A stretch of 64,000 bases of DNA, taken from assembly GCA_914767715.1 (NCBI GenBank), contig OU612068.1, positions 4,774,001-4,838,000 of the forward strand, in the 5' to 3' direction. Both the position numbers and the translations under genes were made by a program. Below, one piece after another: positions 1-21,110 of the stretch; position 1 is the first letter of the stretch, and each line of letters begins with the position of its first letter. The stretch is from Membranipora membranacea. Lineage: Eukaryota; Bryozoa; Gymnolaemata; Cheilostomatida; Membraniporidae. Below the pieces are notes generated by a model that worked only from the letters and a program-made list of their open reading frames with translations, was not told where the DNA came from and did no database searches.

Positions 1-68
1 ATAACTACTATCAGTAAAATGACCACATGGTAACCAAGTTGGAGGCTTCACAATTTCATCAGACATAC

Positions 69-2916
69 CTCTACTAGTGAGTTACGTCTTGAGATAGGAG
101 GCAGCGATTCTAGGGCTGACTGGAATGTGGAGCTCGATCTGGGTAATCCACTAGGCTCTTCTCCTATCCTTTCTCTAGCTGAGAGCAGACGATTCCTTGC
201 TCCTGCAGCCTGAGTTCCTGGTCCTGTAGTTTGAGTACCTGCAACAAGTGGCGGGCTGAGTAAGGGGGAATCATCAGTCCGCCTTGCTACCGAGTTGGTC
301 AGGGGAGGCTGATATCGGGTTGGAGAAATATCTTCAGAGTCAGTGGTGACATTAGTAGTAGAGGATTGACGCGACGCATAAGCCTGCCCGGCAGCTCTTT
401 GGTTTGCCGCCTGAGTAGAAGCTGTCACCTGACCGACAGCAGCAGGCCTGGTGAGGTCAAGTGTCTGAGTATCGCTGTCATTATTAATCATAGCAAGCTC
501 TTCTCTAATCTCAGGTCGTCTGAGCATACTACGAGCTGACGGAGCTCTCACAGTAGTAGAGGTCCTCACAGTGTTCTGGTCTTGTTGAGCTCGGTTCAGG
601 GTGGGACGATTACCCGTTACTACGGCAGCGGAGCTTCTCTGCTGCTGACGCTGTCTCTCAGCGAGTCGATAACGAGAGACAACCCCTGAAGAATCGCTTG
701 AGTCACTGTCAGAACTATCCGTAGTCTCATCAATAGCAGTACCACCGGGAAAATTACCCATCCCTGCTCGCCTGCATGAGAGAAACATCAATACTCAAAT
801 ACACAGCATTATTGTTTTCATCTATACAAATTTGAGATTTCAAAAATTTCAGTTTTCTTTGAACAATTCCACTATGTTTAATAGAAATTCTGGTTATCAA
901 TATTTTTTTCATCAATGTCCATAAAATATTAATTTGTATCTATTTTTGTTCACTTGGAACTTATATTCTTGCAACAGCTGCGCGATAGCACCTCTCACTG
1001 TGTTGTCAACTATACTTCTTGAGCATATAGTACTCACTGCTATTCTAGACTGACTAATCATTTCGCCATGCAGACCAATGTGAAGTTACCTAGTAAGTTT
1101 GTTTGTAATGATGTATAACTTCTCTGAGGGAATTACAGCTGTGGTGGGAGCAGTTTATTTTAACACAGAGAGTCAGTTATCAGAGGCTCACCATCCAACG
1201 AGTTTATTGCATTGCTTTTGTTGATTGTCTCAATCTATTGATGGTTCTATGATCTAACCTTCTGGTGGCTTGCTGATTGGGAGGAATGCTGAATAGTATA
1301 TTTAGGAAGCCTGTAATTTCCTGCATTTGTTCCTGTATTGCTAGCACCTCGCTCATGTGACGAGCCCGTTCTGCGTCATTATTCTCCGAGGAGAAGCGGT
1401 CTATGGCCCGCCTCCGTAGCTCCATCTCAAGATGAAGCACCAGCATCATATCTTGCAGTAAGTTCCGCCCCTGTGCAGGTATAAAAAGAATGAACAAATA
1501 AATTATCTCAAATTTCTCCATCTAGTGTAGAAGAGAATAATCATCAAAATTAAACTGTGGACAGAGTGGGTTAAGAGGTAAACAAACTGAAAATTTATTG
1601 AAAAACACGAGAACAACCTATGCAGGAGTGGCAATGACTGTAGGATAATTTGATAAAGCTTGATAACAATACTGAATAATTGGTTTGCAGTACATTCATT
1701 AATTTAAACTTTAAAGAAATCTGATGTAATTCAATTGATTGAGCTCATAGAAATTGCAAGTCATTGACGACTTATCAGTATTATTTTTGTGCAAACATGG
1801 CAAATATTGAAAGAGAACTGAATTACAACTTGAGGCACCTGTGAATTTTAACAGGTCAAAAAGTTATAAAAGAACATGAGTAAATTTTACCGTTGTGTGC
1901 TGAATTAATGTCAGGGAGACAAGCATAAAGTACAATGAAAGTGATATATTATACCGAAATAGTCAAAACAGAGCATGTGAACATGAAAAACATGAAAAAG
2001 AGAATTCTGTTCTGTGCATGACCAGAACAAATGAATAACCAAAAATATAAGCTTGACTGACCTCTCTAACACTGCTGCCGTTATCTGCTCTGCCAAGTGA
2101 AGGTAGGAAGACGATGCCGGGGTGACCCATCGGGTTAACAGGAGCAGGCCTCTCCCTCCTTAAACTGTTCAGATCTGTTCCTGGCTGACCAGCATACAGC
2201 TTCATACCGTGACTGTGCTGTAAAAAGTCTCTGAGAGGGCATCTAAGAGCGCAGCCCTTCTCTGGACACTTAACCCATTTCATAGCTAACTCAGCTTCCA
2301 TTTTCCTGTCACGAGCATACTCATGCTGTTTAACGCGGCACACCGGGCATTTGTCACTGTTAGCTCCGTACGTCATGGACCAAGCAAATACACACGTCGC
2401 ACAGAATTTGTGCTTATTCTCACATTGCTGAGGTTCCCTCACCACCAGATAACTAAAAAATGGAATAATATAACTGAGTTTTGTTGATGTACTAAGGTTG
2501 TGTATGAGAAACTGATCTAAGAAGATGAGTATTGGACCCTAGTGAGTACAATTGAGAATATGGCTTGGCAAAACACAATTAGTATAAGTTGGATTGGGTA
2601 GGACTGCAAAACTTTACACAAATGACATTACCAAAAGTATATTACAAACCTTATTGAATACCATGAATTATTTAACAGGAATTATAAGAAATTGCATAAT
2701 AAGAGGTTCTCTTAATCAGTTTTTATAATTAATTTCTCAGAATTATATTTACTTGTCACAAATGAGGACTCACCATATATTGCACTGCCAGCGTTCCCGA
2801 TCTTTTTCACTCATATCAAGGAACAGCTCATCAGGATAACCTCCTACTTTGATGCCCTGTGGTTTGAGAATCGTGTCAACCACATTTTGAAAGGACATCT
2901 CCTGTATGTCACCCAT
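69..2916 (-). CDS. RING-finger protein, probable E3 ubiquitin ligase (3' end outside window)
   Basis: Four exons on the minus strand fit one frame: 2774-2916 (start ATG at 2916), 2062-2452, 1259-1470 and 69-771; the last ends at a GTATGT donor, so the gene continues beyond the left edge. The visible part encodes 483 residues. Residues about 45-95 form a C3HC4 RING: CNIC joins across intron 1, followed by a Cys-x3-His-x2-Cys-x2-Cys cluster and CPVC, which should bind two zinc ions and recruit an E2. A Cys-rich stretch just after it (KCPEKGC ... HSHG) looks like a TRAF-type zinc finger. Then come a charged, probably coiled-coil helix (exon 3) and a long Ser/Thr/Gln-rich, likely disordered tail with a DSSDSDSSDSS run (exon 4). 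I do not recognise the orthologue. Exon 3 could instead read through to a TAA at 1204, giving a shorter protein. The RING is secure; substrate and pathway are unknown. Confidence 0.72.
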
Positions 2917-5337
2917 GGTCTGCTATAAAAATGCATTATTTCCTAATTTGTAAAGTTAAATACAAATTCAGAAGGGAATTTGTATTTGGGTGATGTGTTA
3001 ATGACTCAGACTACACTAAGACTCAGACTACACATAAGAATTCATTCACATTTTGTTTATGTCGGCATTGCTTATAATATTAAAATCAAATGCGCAGTCC
3101 AATTGGGGCGTTGGAGACCTCTCATTGTCCATGCCTAGATTTGACAGGAGTGCTATAGGGAGCAAAGAAAGGTTGGTTGAAAATTAATAGTCAGATCTTC
3201 ATCAGAGCAGGCCTCCATCAGCAGGAGCATACTAGGCTTAATCAAGAAGATCACTAATGTTCAATTATTGGTGTATTTTTAACATTTTTTCTGTAAATTA
3301 ATCACCTGCAATACCAGTACGCAATACCCCTCCGAACACACTGAAGGTATATTTATCCAAATGTGCCCGTGATGTGGACGGTTTGGATTAAGTTGAAGGT
3401 AAGGTAAGGTAAGCATCAATGAGTAACTTGATAACATCAGGCATGTCACAAATGAAGACTTATTTAATCACTTTCTGAAACCTTGAGGCATTGATTTGCA
3501 CATTATTTGTCCTCATGTCATGTCTCTAACAACAGTCTTACTTAGACATTTTCTTACATAAGCATTACTTCTGCTTGAACCAATGATAACATATATCAAT
3601 GCAAATTCCGCATAAGCAAGCATTCTTGATACAGAGAAAATAAGCAGTTACTGTGTAATAATAACAAGAGAATATAAATATGCATAATAATATATGTTTA
3701 ATTAATCAAACCTTGCAAGAGGAGTGACTGTCTGTGTTAGAAGCAAGAGCCAAGAGCAGGAGATGACATAGAAAATCACAAATCAGCTACCATGCTGACT
3801 GTCAAGCTGATAAAGGTATTGAACCAGTATAAGCAGGTACCATTTTCATAGATCCTATAGCAAAATAGTTTGAAACTAGAGGGTTTTAGGGCATACTAGT
3901 ATACTCTTCTATTCTTGACAATTTCCCCTCATGTCTGCCATTTTGTTGTTTATGTGAGCCCGCTAATTACGTCACTTCCATAACAACAATGAATGAGGTC
4001 TCACAATGGTTTACAATAAATTGTATATTTATGTTTGTATTATTTAGGAATTATCAGTGTCTGATAGTGAGCCAAGTTAGTTCCATTCTATAAAAAAATA
4101 GTCACATTGAAACAGAAAGAAAAATCAAGGGTTAATATATGTGATCCTTTGAGAAATGTAGCAGTTGCAGGACAGTACCTTGAAAACACAGCTCTGATTG
4201 AGAACTCAGTTAGTAGGTTTTAATTAAAACAATACTACTTTTACTATGATAACTGTGACTAACCCATACTTGCCAACCTGTACACATAAAGCGTTTATGA
4301 ACGCTTATATATTTGACACTAGCTAGTTCAGTAGTTGGATTGAGTTTTAAATGCAAAACGTTAGCTGTATGCATTTATGGTTTTTCAAACACCTGTTTAC
4401 CTAGTCAGGTTATCAAAAACGCATCTTTTTGCTTCAGCTCACTTGCATAATCTTGTCATTGTTGATTGATAGTCTAAAACTCTGGTATTCGTATTTATTG
4501 GCTTCAGAAAACCATTGGGTTGATTTGATGTGGACTTTTTACCTGTTCAAGTCTTACATCAGGGAGAATGGAATTCATTCTCCCTGCTTACATGAGTCAA
4601 CTTTTCTTCAATGAGAGTAACAAAGTTGCCCACCTCCTTGTTGGGGTGAGATAACTCAGATCTCCTGCCCCAGTGTTTATTAGACTCATGCCACCGGATT
4701 GCCGACGGTTTGCGAGCAGATTGGGAAGAGCTATTTTGGACACCACTAAGGTTTAAAATTTTGCCATTATGATGATGACTATTCAGGTATAAAAGTTGGT
4801 TTTGTGTAACCCGCATTCCGATGTTACTGAGAAGTGGCGATGTTGTGTGCCTAAAAGATCTTTGCGCGTAGCGCGAAAAAAAAATTTTTGAGGCAATTTC
4901 TGGTCAATAAGGCGCCCATGAGTTTTGTAAGCATTTTAAGCATTTTGCAAATTTTTGTAAGCGTTTTGGAAAATTTAGGTTGGCAAGTCTGCTAACCAAA
5001 CTGTGACATCAATGAACTCCCTCAGAGGTGACATGCATAGATAAGATAGGCTTCATCAATCCTGGATAAATAAATTATTCAATCAATATAATATATATAG
5101 CATATGTATATTGAATACCTTACCTTGCCTCCAAGCAGCAAATCTAACTTTAATTTTAGAACATTAATAACGCAAACTCTGTTAATGCTAGTAAGTAAGG
5201 CTTAGGCCTAGGGACCATGTGTTACTGTTATGAACAAGCAACTTGAAGCCTATGGTTCAACTTTGACAGCTGTTACTCCAGTCCTGGGTACCAGTCTAAA
5301 GGATGTAGTTATTTTATACAGACTCAGACTTGAGAAG
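2917..5337. other. Divergent intergenic region between RING gene and POLR3G
   Basis: No convincing gene. It should contain the promoters of both flanking genes. It holds a TIR-bounded element at about 4268-4988, short direct repeats near 3003-3035 (ACTCAGACTACAC twice) and a GGTAA tandem near 3398-3415. Small open frames here show no family resemblance. Confidence 0.6.
4268..4988. mobile_element. TIR-bounded element, probable non-autonomous DNA transposon
   Basis: A 12-base sequence acttgccaacct at 4268-4279 recurs as its exact reverse complement at 4977-4988, bounding about 720 bases. Just inside both ends are further related bits (an AACGCTTA-type motif near each end). An 11-bp hairpin lies inside (4560-4570 with 4576-4586, GAATT loop). 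I could not find a clear target-site duplication, and no transposase is recognisable, so the family is unassigned. Confidence 0.5.
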
Positions 5338-7838
5338 ATGGGTGGAAGAGGGAGAGGTCGAGGTGCTGGCAAGTCCATGTCTCTAAATCTTGAGGCTCTC
5401 GGAATTGGAAGAGGTGGTGATGCCATACCAACAGCTCATCAACAACCTCCGCCACTTTTTCCGGTAAGGTTTCTTGATTTTGTATGAATATGCAAAGTTT
5501 TAAACTAATTACGTCGTGTCAATTAATGTGAGAACCGTAGATACTTATTATACTGTAAGTAAAATAAATTGCACAGTTATGTATTTGGGCCCCAAAGCTT
5601 CAGGGTATATAATTTGCGTTACACCAAAGAGTTAGTTATACTTCGCTGCGCCATGTTTTGACAAATGTATTTACATGTACACTATACATATATAACATAT
5701 AGCCTGCTATTTTCTTTCATTTTTAGGCATTAGAACAGCATCCACTACCACTTGAGCAGAGTGAAAAAAATAATTATCTAATTGTTCTCAAACAGGACTT
5801 GCATACTTTTATGGAAGATTCTCCATATTTTGTAAAAAGAAGCGATGCTAAGAAAGACATCTTCAGATACTCTGATAAGTATAAGAACTCCGCTAACGGC
5901 TCTGCTGCTGACGCCGGTACTATATGTAAGTAAGCTATACGGCTAAACATAATATATTGTCCTCTCGGCTATATTGGTTAAAACATGGTTGTCTAATAAC
6001 ACGTCATTTCTGAGGAGGGAATATGTCATGTGATCTGACAATCTGGAAAAATAATTTGTTTGGATACCATGACTGCGCAAATTAAGCTTAGTTTCAGTCC
6101 AATACTCAGCTGCCTTTAACTTGGTTCAAGTATGGTATCTTATCCCTGAATGGCACGCATATATGATTATGTGTACTCATTATACAGTGTACTACAGAAT
6201 GCCCGAAGAACTCAGACCAAAGACTGCTCAATCAAAGAAGGCAAAGAAAAAGAAGAAAATGAAGGACCTGAAATCCACCATAGCAGCACTGGAGAAGAAG
6301 GAGGTAAGGGGGACAACTTTCACAAAAATAACCTTGTTATCCCTAATTCATAAGATTGATCTCAGCTAAGGCTACCTTTGTTGTTGGAAAAAGTTCAAAC
6401 CGGGTGGAATCTTGAAAAATGTGTGAGCTGTTACTGACACTGATATTTCTTGGTGCCCTCAGCCTGTGCAGCCCGCCGGAATGTATTGAATGGATAGTGT
6501 ATATGTACGCAAACAACCTTTATTTACATAAATCCATCATAAATATCAAGGCAATTAATGTTGTCATATCATTTCCAATTTCTCCCATAAAACCTTGTGT
6601 GTACATGCTGAAGTAAACATTCTTACATCAGTTGATTACCTGGGTAATACTAAATACTAATAGTCGTTGGTAGTTCTTATGTTCTTGTCTTCAAATTTGA
6701 CATCAATGATCTCTTGTAGATCCGTTCTTTCAAGTTTTAAATAACATTCATTTTAGACTCATTGCTCCAGCAGAATTATCAAGGTGATATACTTGATGTT
6801 GTGAACTTAGAGTTATTTATTGTTTGCCTTCTCTCCAACAGCTTTAAATTTCTTCAAATTTTTGTTGCTCAGATAGACATCTTAGCACATCTTTCATTCT
6901 AAATTTTTGATGGAACAAAAAACTGACAATTTAGATGTTATGGCAATGGTTTCCAAACCACATATAATTCAAGAAAGCTTCACAGCCTTCTTGTGTCAGG
7001 AATAAGTACAATGTTCTGTTTTAGGAAAACCAGTGCATGAGGCTTTCAATTAAAATTCAAGAAATTACTATCTGGTTCCCTCCTTGCTGGGTGTGCTCAA
7101 TTGAAAGACTTATTGTTTTGAGCCAAGTTTTGCGATGATTTGGCTCAATAGCCTCGTGCATTCTAATTAAAAGACCCCCAAGTCTAGCTTACACATTTCC
7201 TATCCATATCATTGAGGTGGATTGTATACCTGAGCTGTATTTTGCTGTTTAATCTCTGATATTCAGACTGAAGCCGGTTCCGGAGATGAGGCAGACGGCG
7301 CTGCCTCTGATGCCGGAGGTAATAAGTCTGATGATGACGAGGATGATAAGGAAGATATTGATGAAGATGCTGTACTCGATGAGGATGATTTGGAGGAGGT
7401 AAGACCTTTATTATTTATTGTCCTAGAACTTGAATATTATCAAGTCTGTTTATTGTCTACATCTCGATTGTTCACTACTGTAAGCACTTGAATTTGTTTA
7501 CCCTTTGACATAAAGTGAACAAATCCCACTTTTTATTTATACATTGTAAGTGCATTATGAGAGAGCTGTCACACAGCTCAACTCAGTAGTACTGCATATA
7601 AATTAAAAGCTGTCCAGGCGCAGAAATTGGGATCAGCTAAATAAGTATTTGAGATATTTTCGATGCAATCTGACACCCAAAACCTGGCTATCTTGTCACG
7701 CTGTGTAAGCAAAAGCGTAACACATACTGATAAATAATTTCTGCACAGGACAATGATTACTGCCAAGAATACTTTGACAACGGGGAAGGTTTTGGCGCGG
7801 ATGAAGATGACAATTTGGATGAAGGTGCTACCTACTGA
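5338..7838 (+). CDS. POLR3G: DNA-directed RNA polymerase III subunit RPC7 (POLR3G/POLR3GL-like)
   Basis: Five exons: 5338-5463, 5727-5925, 6131-6303, 7267-7398 and 7749-7838, giving about 239 residues, close to the family size. The product is the RPC7 subunit of the Pol III heterotrimer (with RPC3 and RPC6) used in transcription initiation in the nucleus. Three family marks are visible: a Gly/Arg-rich start with a PPPLFP motif at the end of exon 1; a middle block with SPYF and an IPEW/RMPEELRPK segment matching the WIPDW/RLPREMMPR region of vertebrate RPC7; and a very acidic tail ending YFDNGEGFGADEDDNLDEG-ATY. I chose the ATG at 5338 because the family starts with the Gly/Arg-rich stretch; an in-frame Met lies upstream at 5230. 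About 14 extra residues separate IPEW from RMPEE. An AATAAA lies at 7847-7852 just after the stop. Confidence 0.88.
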
Positions 7839-8599
7839 GCTAAAGAAATAAAGGCTTTGGAGAGTCGAAGTATCTGGATCGGTCACTAATTTTTGGATAA
7901 AACACAGGAAAGGTAGATTATCCATGAAGCTTGAAAATATGGACTGTGGTGGACAAGTGCTGGAACAACTGTGAAAAATGCAGGCTTGTTGTTTATGGCC
8001 TAGCACAGATGAAAACGTTGCGTAATTTTAGCATATATGCTAAGGTTATAGTCTATGTGACAGCAGTAAATCACTCTTAAACCTATGCAAAGGTTTTAGT
8101 CTTACATAGAATTTGTTGAATATTTATTTTGTAGAATAAATATGTATATTTTTGTACAATTCCAAGAAAAATAATGAATTTTTGGCCAAACAAAAAATAT
8201 CAAAAGGCTTGATACAACAGCCTATGGGACGTCTGGTACAGAAACAGGAGATTGTCTCACTAGGCAAATAAATTTTAATATTTTATCAATCTAAATCCAG
8301 ATTTTTATGAGAAAAAAAGGTTGCCTCGTACCAAGATGCACTTGATTTATGGAAGTCCCATTTGTAAGAGGATTGCTGTGCCGATGAAAGAAGATCTCAG
8401 TCCTATAACATCTAATTCATGATTTTACATGAGTTCTAGTCGTTCTCCATATACTGGTCGACTCTGCTCTCATTGACTACAGCCCTCCTCATCGGAAACC
8501 TTTTACCTAGGTCCATGTTTACTTATTGGGTTTTCCACAGGAAACCCCTTCCATATTAGGCATGGAGTGATGAACATCGATAATTATGACATGGTGAGT
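7839..8599. other. Convergent 3' region between POLR3G and RIBC2
   Basis: No coding signal. Poly(A) signals for both strands lie close together: AATAAA at 7847-7852 and 8135-8140 on the plus strand, and TTTATT (AATAAA on minus) at 8123-8128. The two transcripts may overlap at their 3' ends. Confidence 0.55.
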
Positions 8600-11574
8600 T
8601 TATCGGCTGGTGGTGTTGAATTGCATGAAGTAAGCGGCGGTAGGGGGGTTGGTGTACACCTCGTTATACAGGAAGTCCTTATGGGAGTTTTGCTCCTGTG
8701 CTAATCTCAGGTTATCTAGAGCTTGTTGTTTGTTAAGCTCTTTCCTCGTCCTATCCTGCTGCCTCTCCAGCAGCTCACCAGCTCGAGCCATGGCCACTCT
8801 TTGTCTGTCCCACTCCTTCTGTCTCAGCTCCTCCTCCATTTTCAATCTCTGTATAACATAACAAAAACATACATATACATATATATATATATATAATAAG
8901 CGTGAAGTTTGAATAAACCCCTCATTTCAAAGTGGATCATGTCATCTTTCAATGTTAATCACTCATGATTCGATACTTCTAAAAATACTAACAAACCAAA
9001 GTACAGTTACATCTACACCGCTTGTAACCATGTAACCATCGATAACCACAACTTGTTCCTGAAGATTACTCCTTTGGCTTATCACTAGTCTCTCTAACTC
9101 ATTGGTCTAATTTACTTGGAAACAACTTTGGAAAAAGGCAAATCAAATGAATCATACATTTGTCTTATTTACTAGGTAGCAGATTTCAAGTAAGTTACTC
9201 AAATGAATCGTACCCATAAACATATAATTGTATTTATATGTTTATGATCGTACCTCTGCTTCCTTGATCTGGTCCTCCTGAGTTTTCTTGATTTGAGCAA
9301 TCTGTTCAGGGCTCATGCCTTTCCACCTATCTGTGATAACTCTGTGTGGTCCCCAGGCACTCTGAGCCACTGCTGGGTTCTCTGTTAGAATATCTCCATA
9401 TATATGATTAGCTAACTCAGTATGATTATCATCAGACTCCTGCTGAGCTTTCAGACGACGTCTCTCGCTCATCTCATTCTCCTATAAATGTAAAAAGGTG
9501 AAATTTTTTCTTTCTTGATGATCGAGGGTAAAGAAAAGCATGGTGTCCAGTATAAATTTGGTGGGTACTGAATTTGGTTTGTTGATGTCAGCAGCCTTCT
9601 AAGGATATGTTTTCTGTGGTTGTTCTCAAAAGCAAGTTCAATGGATTGGGCCTAGCTTTTTTATTCTTTCTGACTAGCCTTCCAAACTTTGCCATGCAAC
9701 TGAATACAAGCCAGACCGGGGTGATAGATCGATAATTAATTGTCACATAGTACAGTCTGTCAGGTTCACTCACCAGAGCTTTGTTGTAATCTTTAGTAGC
9801 CACATTGATAGCTCTTCGACATTCCTCCTCAGCGTTAGCTAACTCCATGGCTCTCTGATCCAGCTCTCTCATCTTCAGCTCATACAATCTGTCTGCTTCT
9901 TTCTGTGTTCAAAATAATTCGGAGCATGATAAAAGTTAAACTTAGCTTTGTCACGTGGCTGATTTTTTGTATTACGGGCAGTGTCAAATTAATTAGAGTT
10001 CAATTATTCTAGTCATTGGAATAGCAGAACCACCAGAGATTTTCAAAGTAAAGTATCAGCACATCTATGTCACTGCGGTGACAATTCTTACCTGGTTAGC
10101 ATCTGCCTGGTCTCGCTCCTGTTTCTGTTTCTCACTCCATTCTCTCAGCTGCTCCTGCTGGTACTTAGTCCTAGCCTTGTTATTCAAGTCTTCTCCATCA
10201 AACTTCTGAAGACCTGGTGAAGAGACAAATTTCTGTTCAAAGATGAGTGTGTATGATGCTAGCTTCGAGAAGGTAAATGAAATAATCAAGACAGTATGCG
10301 GATAGACATTCTGGTTCCACTTGCACATTAAGATGTTTCAGTTTGTTCCAATCGCTACAAAATATGTCCGCAACTCAAACTTCATTGTATTTTTTCACAT
10401 TTTTAGTTATGATCATTTTGGTTATTTTAAGTACCTGAGATGGTCATCCTTGGATCATCATCATGTACTCTAGCTGGTTTATCTTTTCTCTTTGCGTCAG
10501 GGTCGTATAAATCCCATTCCCTTCTGCCATCAGGCTGCTGGTGCATCATCCTGAAGTCATTGAGAGCTTTATTTAGGTTCCTCACATCAGCTTCCTGTCT
10601 CTTTTCTAGCATACATGCTATCTTATCATTTCTGTCGGCATCGGCAGCTACAAAATAAATAGATAATTTAGTTACATGTGATTGCTTCACCTTTTCACTA
10701 TTGTGTTTGCATATCAATATCTGAGATTCATCTCATTAGACATCTTGCTTTCAGCATAGACACACCTAAAGTCAACTTCAATCCACTTGCAAAACACGCA
10801 AGTAAGTAAGCTGAAATAATGTAAGTTACTTTCAACCAACTTTCTCAGTACATTCAGCTAGCTAGCACAGAATGCATACTGTGAAACTTGCAAACTCACC
10901 GAATGCTTCAGACCTCCGCCTCTCCTCTTCCTCAATCTGTTTTCTATCTTTGACTTGCTGCTCGATACCTTCTAAATCGACCTGAAACAAGGAAGAACAT
11001 TTTTGTAATGTGGGCCTGATAAGCTTCCCATCGAACATAGACACTTGCTAATTTGTTTTCAAGCTGGCAAGATATTGTTCTTTTGAAAATGATAGATTTG
11101 TAAACATTTGAAATACTGCTTCACACAACCAACTGAAACTGGAGAGGAGAAGAACCCTCATATGCCGCGTCTGACCTCTGTGGTTAGCACATGTGATATA
11201 TTTGGTTCCAGAGCGTCTCAAGTATCTGAACTGAATGTTGTTTTAGTCCTGGCCTTTTTGTGTTGAGATGTGCTACCTTTCTTACTTTCATTTCAATATA
11301 TCATCAAATTGTGAGAGAAATACTTACTGAGATGGTTGGTATGGTCAATGAACGGATAAGGTCGGCCAACCAGGCATAATAATAATGAGTATGAATCATA
11401 ATACTAATAGTCACAGTGATCATATTGTTGACAACAATATCTGTTATTTTTACTCACCCCAATAATTCTAGTTTTGGCATTAAATATCCTGCTTTGTCTC
11501 TGAGCCTCTCTATTCCTTCTTCTGGCTATGGCTGCTGCCTCAATGTTATCTATCGGAAGATCTAATTTATACAT
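8600..11574 (-). CDS. RIBC2: RIB43A-like with coiled-coils protein 2 (ciliary doublet microtubule protein)
   Basis: Seven minus-strand exons: 11458-11574, 10900-10981, 10435-10647, 10092-10213, 9774-9902, 9254-9481 and 8600-8848, about 379 residues, the usual RIBC length. The N-terminus ([10 protein letters not shown], then [12 protein letters not shown] and SRIFN) is the RIB43A signature, and almost the whole chain is charged, Arg/Glu/Gln-rich coiled coil. A conserved non-coiled block contains [10 protein letters not shown] and another reads [23 protein letters not shown], both typical of RIBC1/RIBC2. RIB43A proteins lie along protofilament ribbons of axonemal doublets, so the organism makes motile cilia or flagella. 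The start codon has a good acceptor-like AG 15 bases upstream, and an X-box lies about 90 bases upstream. RIBC2 is preferred over RIBC1 on the look of the N-terminus; that choice is less certain than the family. Confidence 0.9.
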
Positions 11575-11663
11575 TTTGGTGGCTCTTGGCTGAATTTAGT
11601 TGGAGAGAAAATGTTTCAATAAACTGATAAAAAGCCTCCACCTTGCCTTGAGACCGTTGTTAT

Positions 11664-11676
11664 GTTGCTAAGGAAC
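11664..11676. promoter_or_regulatory. RFX X-box upstream of RIBC2
   Basis: The sequence gttgctaaggaac reads gttccttagcaac on the RIBC2 strand and matches the RFX consensus RYYNYY-N1-RRNRAC on both strands. It lies about 90 bases upstream of the start codon of a ciliary gene, the usual place for X-boxes that drive RFX-dependent ciliary transcription. The motif is seen directly; its function is inferred. Confidence 0.6.
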
Positions 11677-12060
11677 TACGTCATATGTCCCACAATCTGA
11701 TTGGCCTAGTTATTTTTGGTTGGCCAATGAATGAGTGTTTTTGTAATGCCTGCGTCTGAAGGTGTGGATTTAATTTGCTGTTGGAATCTGGACACAAGTC
11801 CAACTTCTTATAATGAGCTCAGTCTAGTCTTAAAAGGGAATGTTATTCATCATTAAAGTGAAAGTGCATCAGTCACGTTTGCAAAGATTGATCACTTGGA
11901 ATTGAAGCTTGATAGCAGTTGGAGTTCATTGACAGCAATAGGTGTTATAGATTCACTACCTGCTAAGCCTTAAGATAGACTGAGGAGTCTAACATCTGTT
12001 TTTTTGTCAAGAAAGGATCATCTCACATTCAGGTGAGGCACAACAATCATTGAAACTGTG

Positions 12061-12084
12061 AGCAAGGAGTTCTAACTCCTTGCT
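12061..12084. repeat. Short palindrome with AAGGAGTT core
   Basis: agcaaggagtt at 12061-12071 and its reverse complement at 12074-12084 are separated by two bases. A related palindrome occurs at 43423-43449. No function is evident. Confidence 0.6.
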
Positions 12085-12528
12085 GTGAGTATCTAGTTAG
12101 TTTTGATTTTTTTAGCAAGACTACTTCTACGACTACTAGGTTCTCTACTTTTACAGTACTGTATTCCCTTACTTACAATCATGTATATAATATAGTCAGT
12201 GCTCTTTTTGCTTTATAAAGTTATATACTGCTTAACCAAGGATTGACTCTACTCAATGAACTCCCTCTTCATTGTTCATTGCTCTACTGATTGAATGTGA
12301 TAATAGTGAGATATATAAGAGAATGTGCACCAACTCCACATTGAACGTTCTACTTGAATGCCTAAAATTGGGACTTAAGCGCAGTTGATATCACTGAGTT
12401 TCTACTCTGTTCATGAGTCAGAAGGCATGTGATTATTTTAGATCAGGATTGTTCAGACAACGGCACCTCAGATTAATGTAAAGTCTTGCTTACATGTATT
12501 TGTAGAAAGTTACTAGAAGGTCGCCAAG

Positions 12529-21110
<8,582 letters not shown>

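Larger units (their letters stand above)
11575..12528. promoter_or_regulatory. Bidirectional promoter region between RIBC2 and GPT
   Basis: About 954 bases separate two divergent start codons with no coding signal between them. It contains an X-box (11664-11676), a CRE-like TACGTCA next to it (11678-11684), ATTGG/CCAAT boxes near 11698-11730, and an 11-bp palindrome at 12061-12084. Shared regulation is inferred from layout only. Confidence 0.5.

Noticed and set aside
4559-4816. 85-codon minus-strand frame inside the TIR element
   Set aside because: No resemblance to a transposase; too short to support a gene call.
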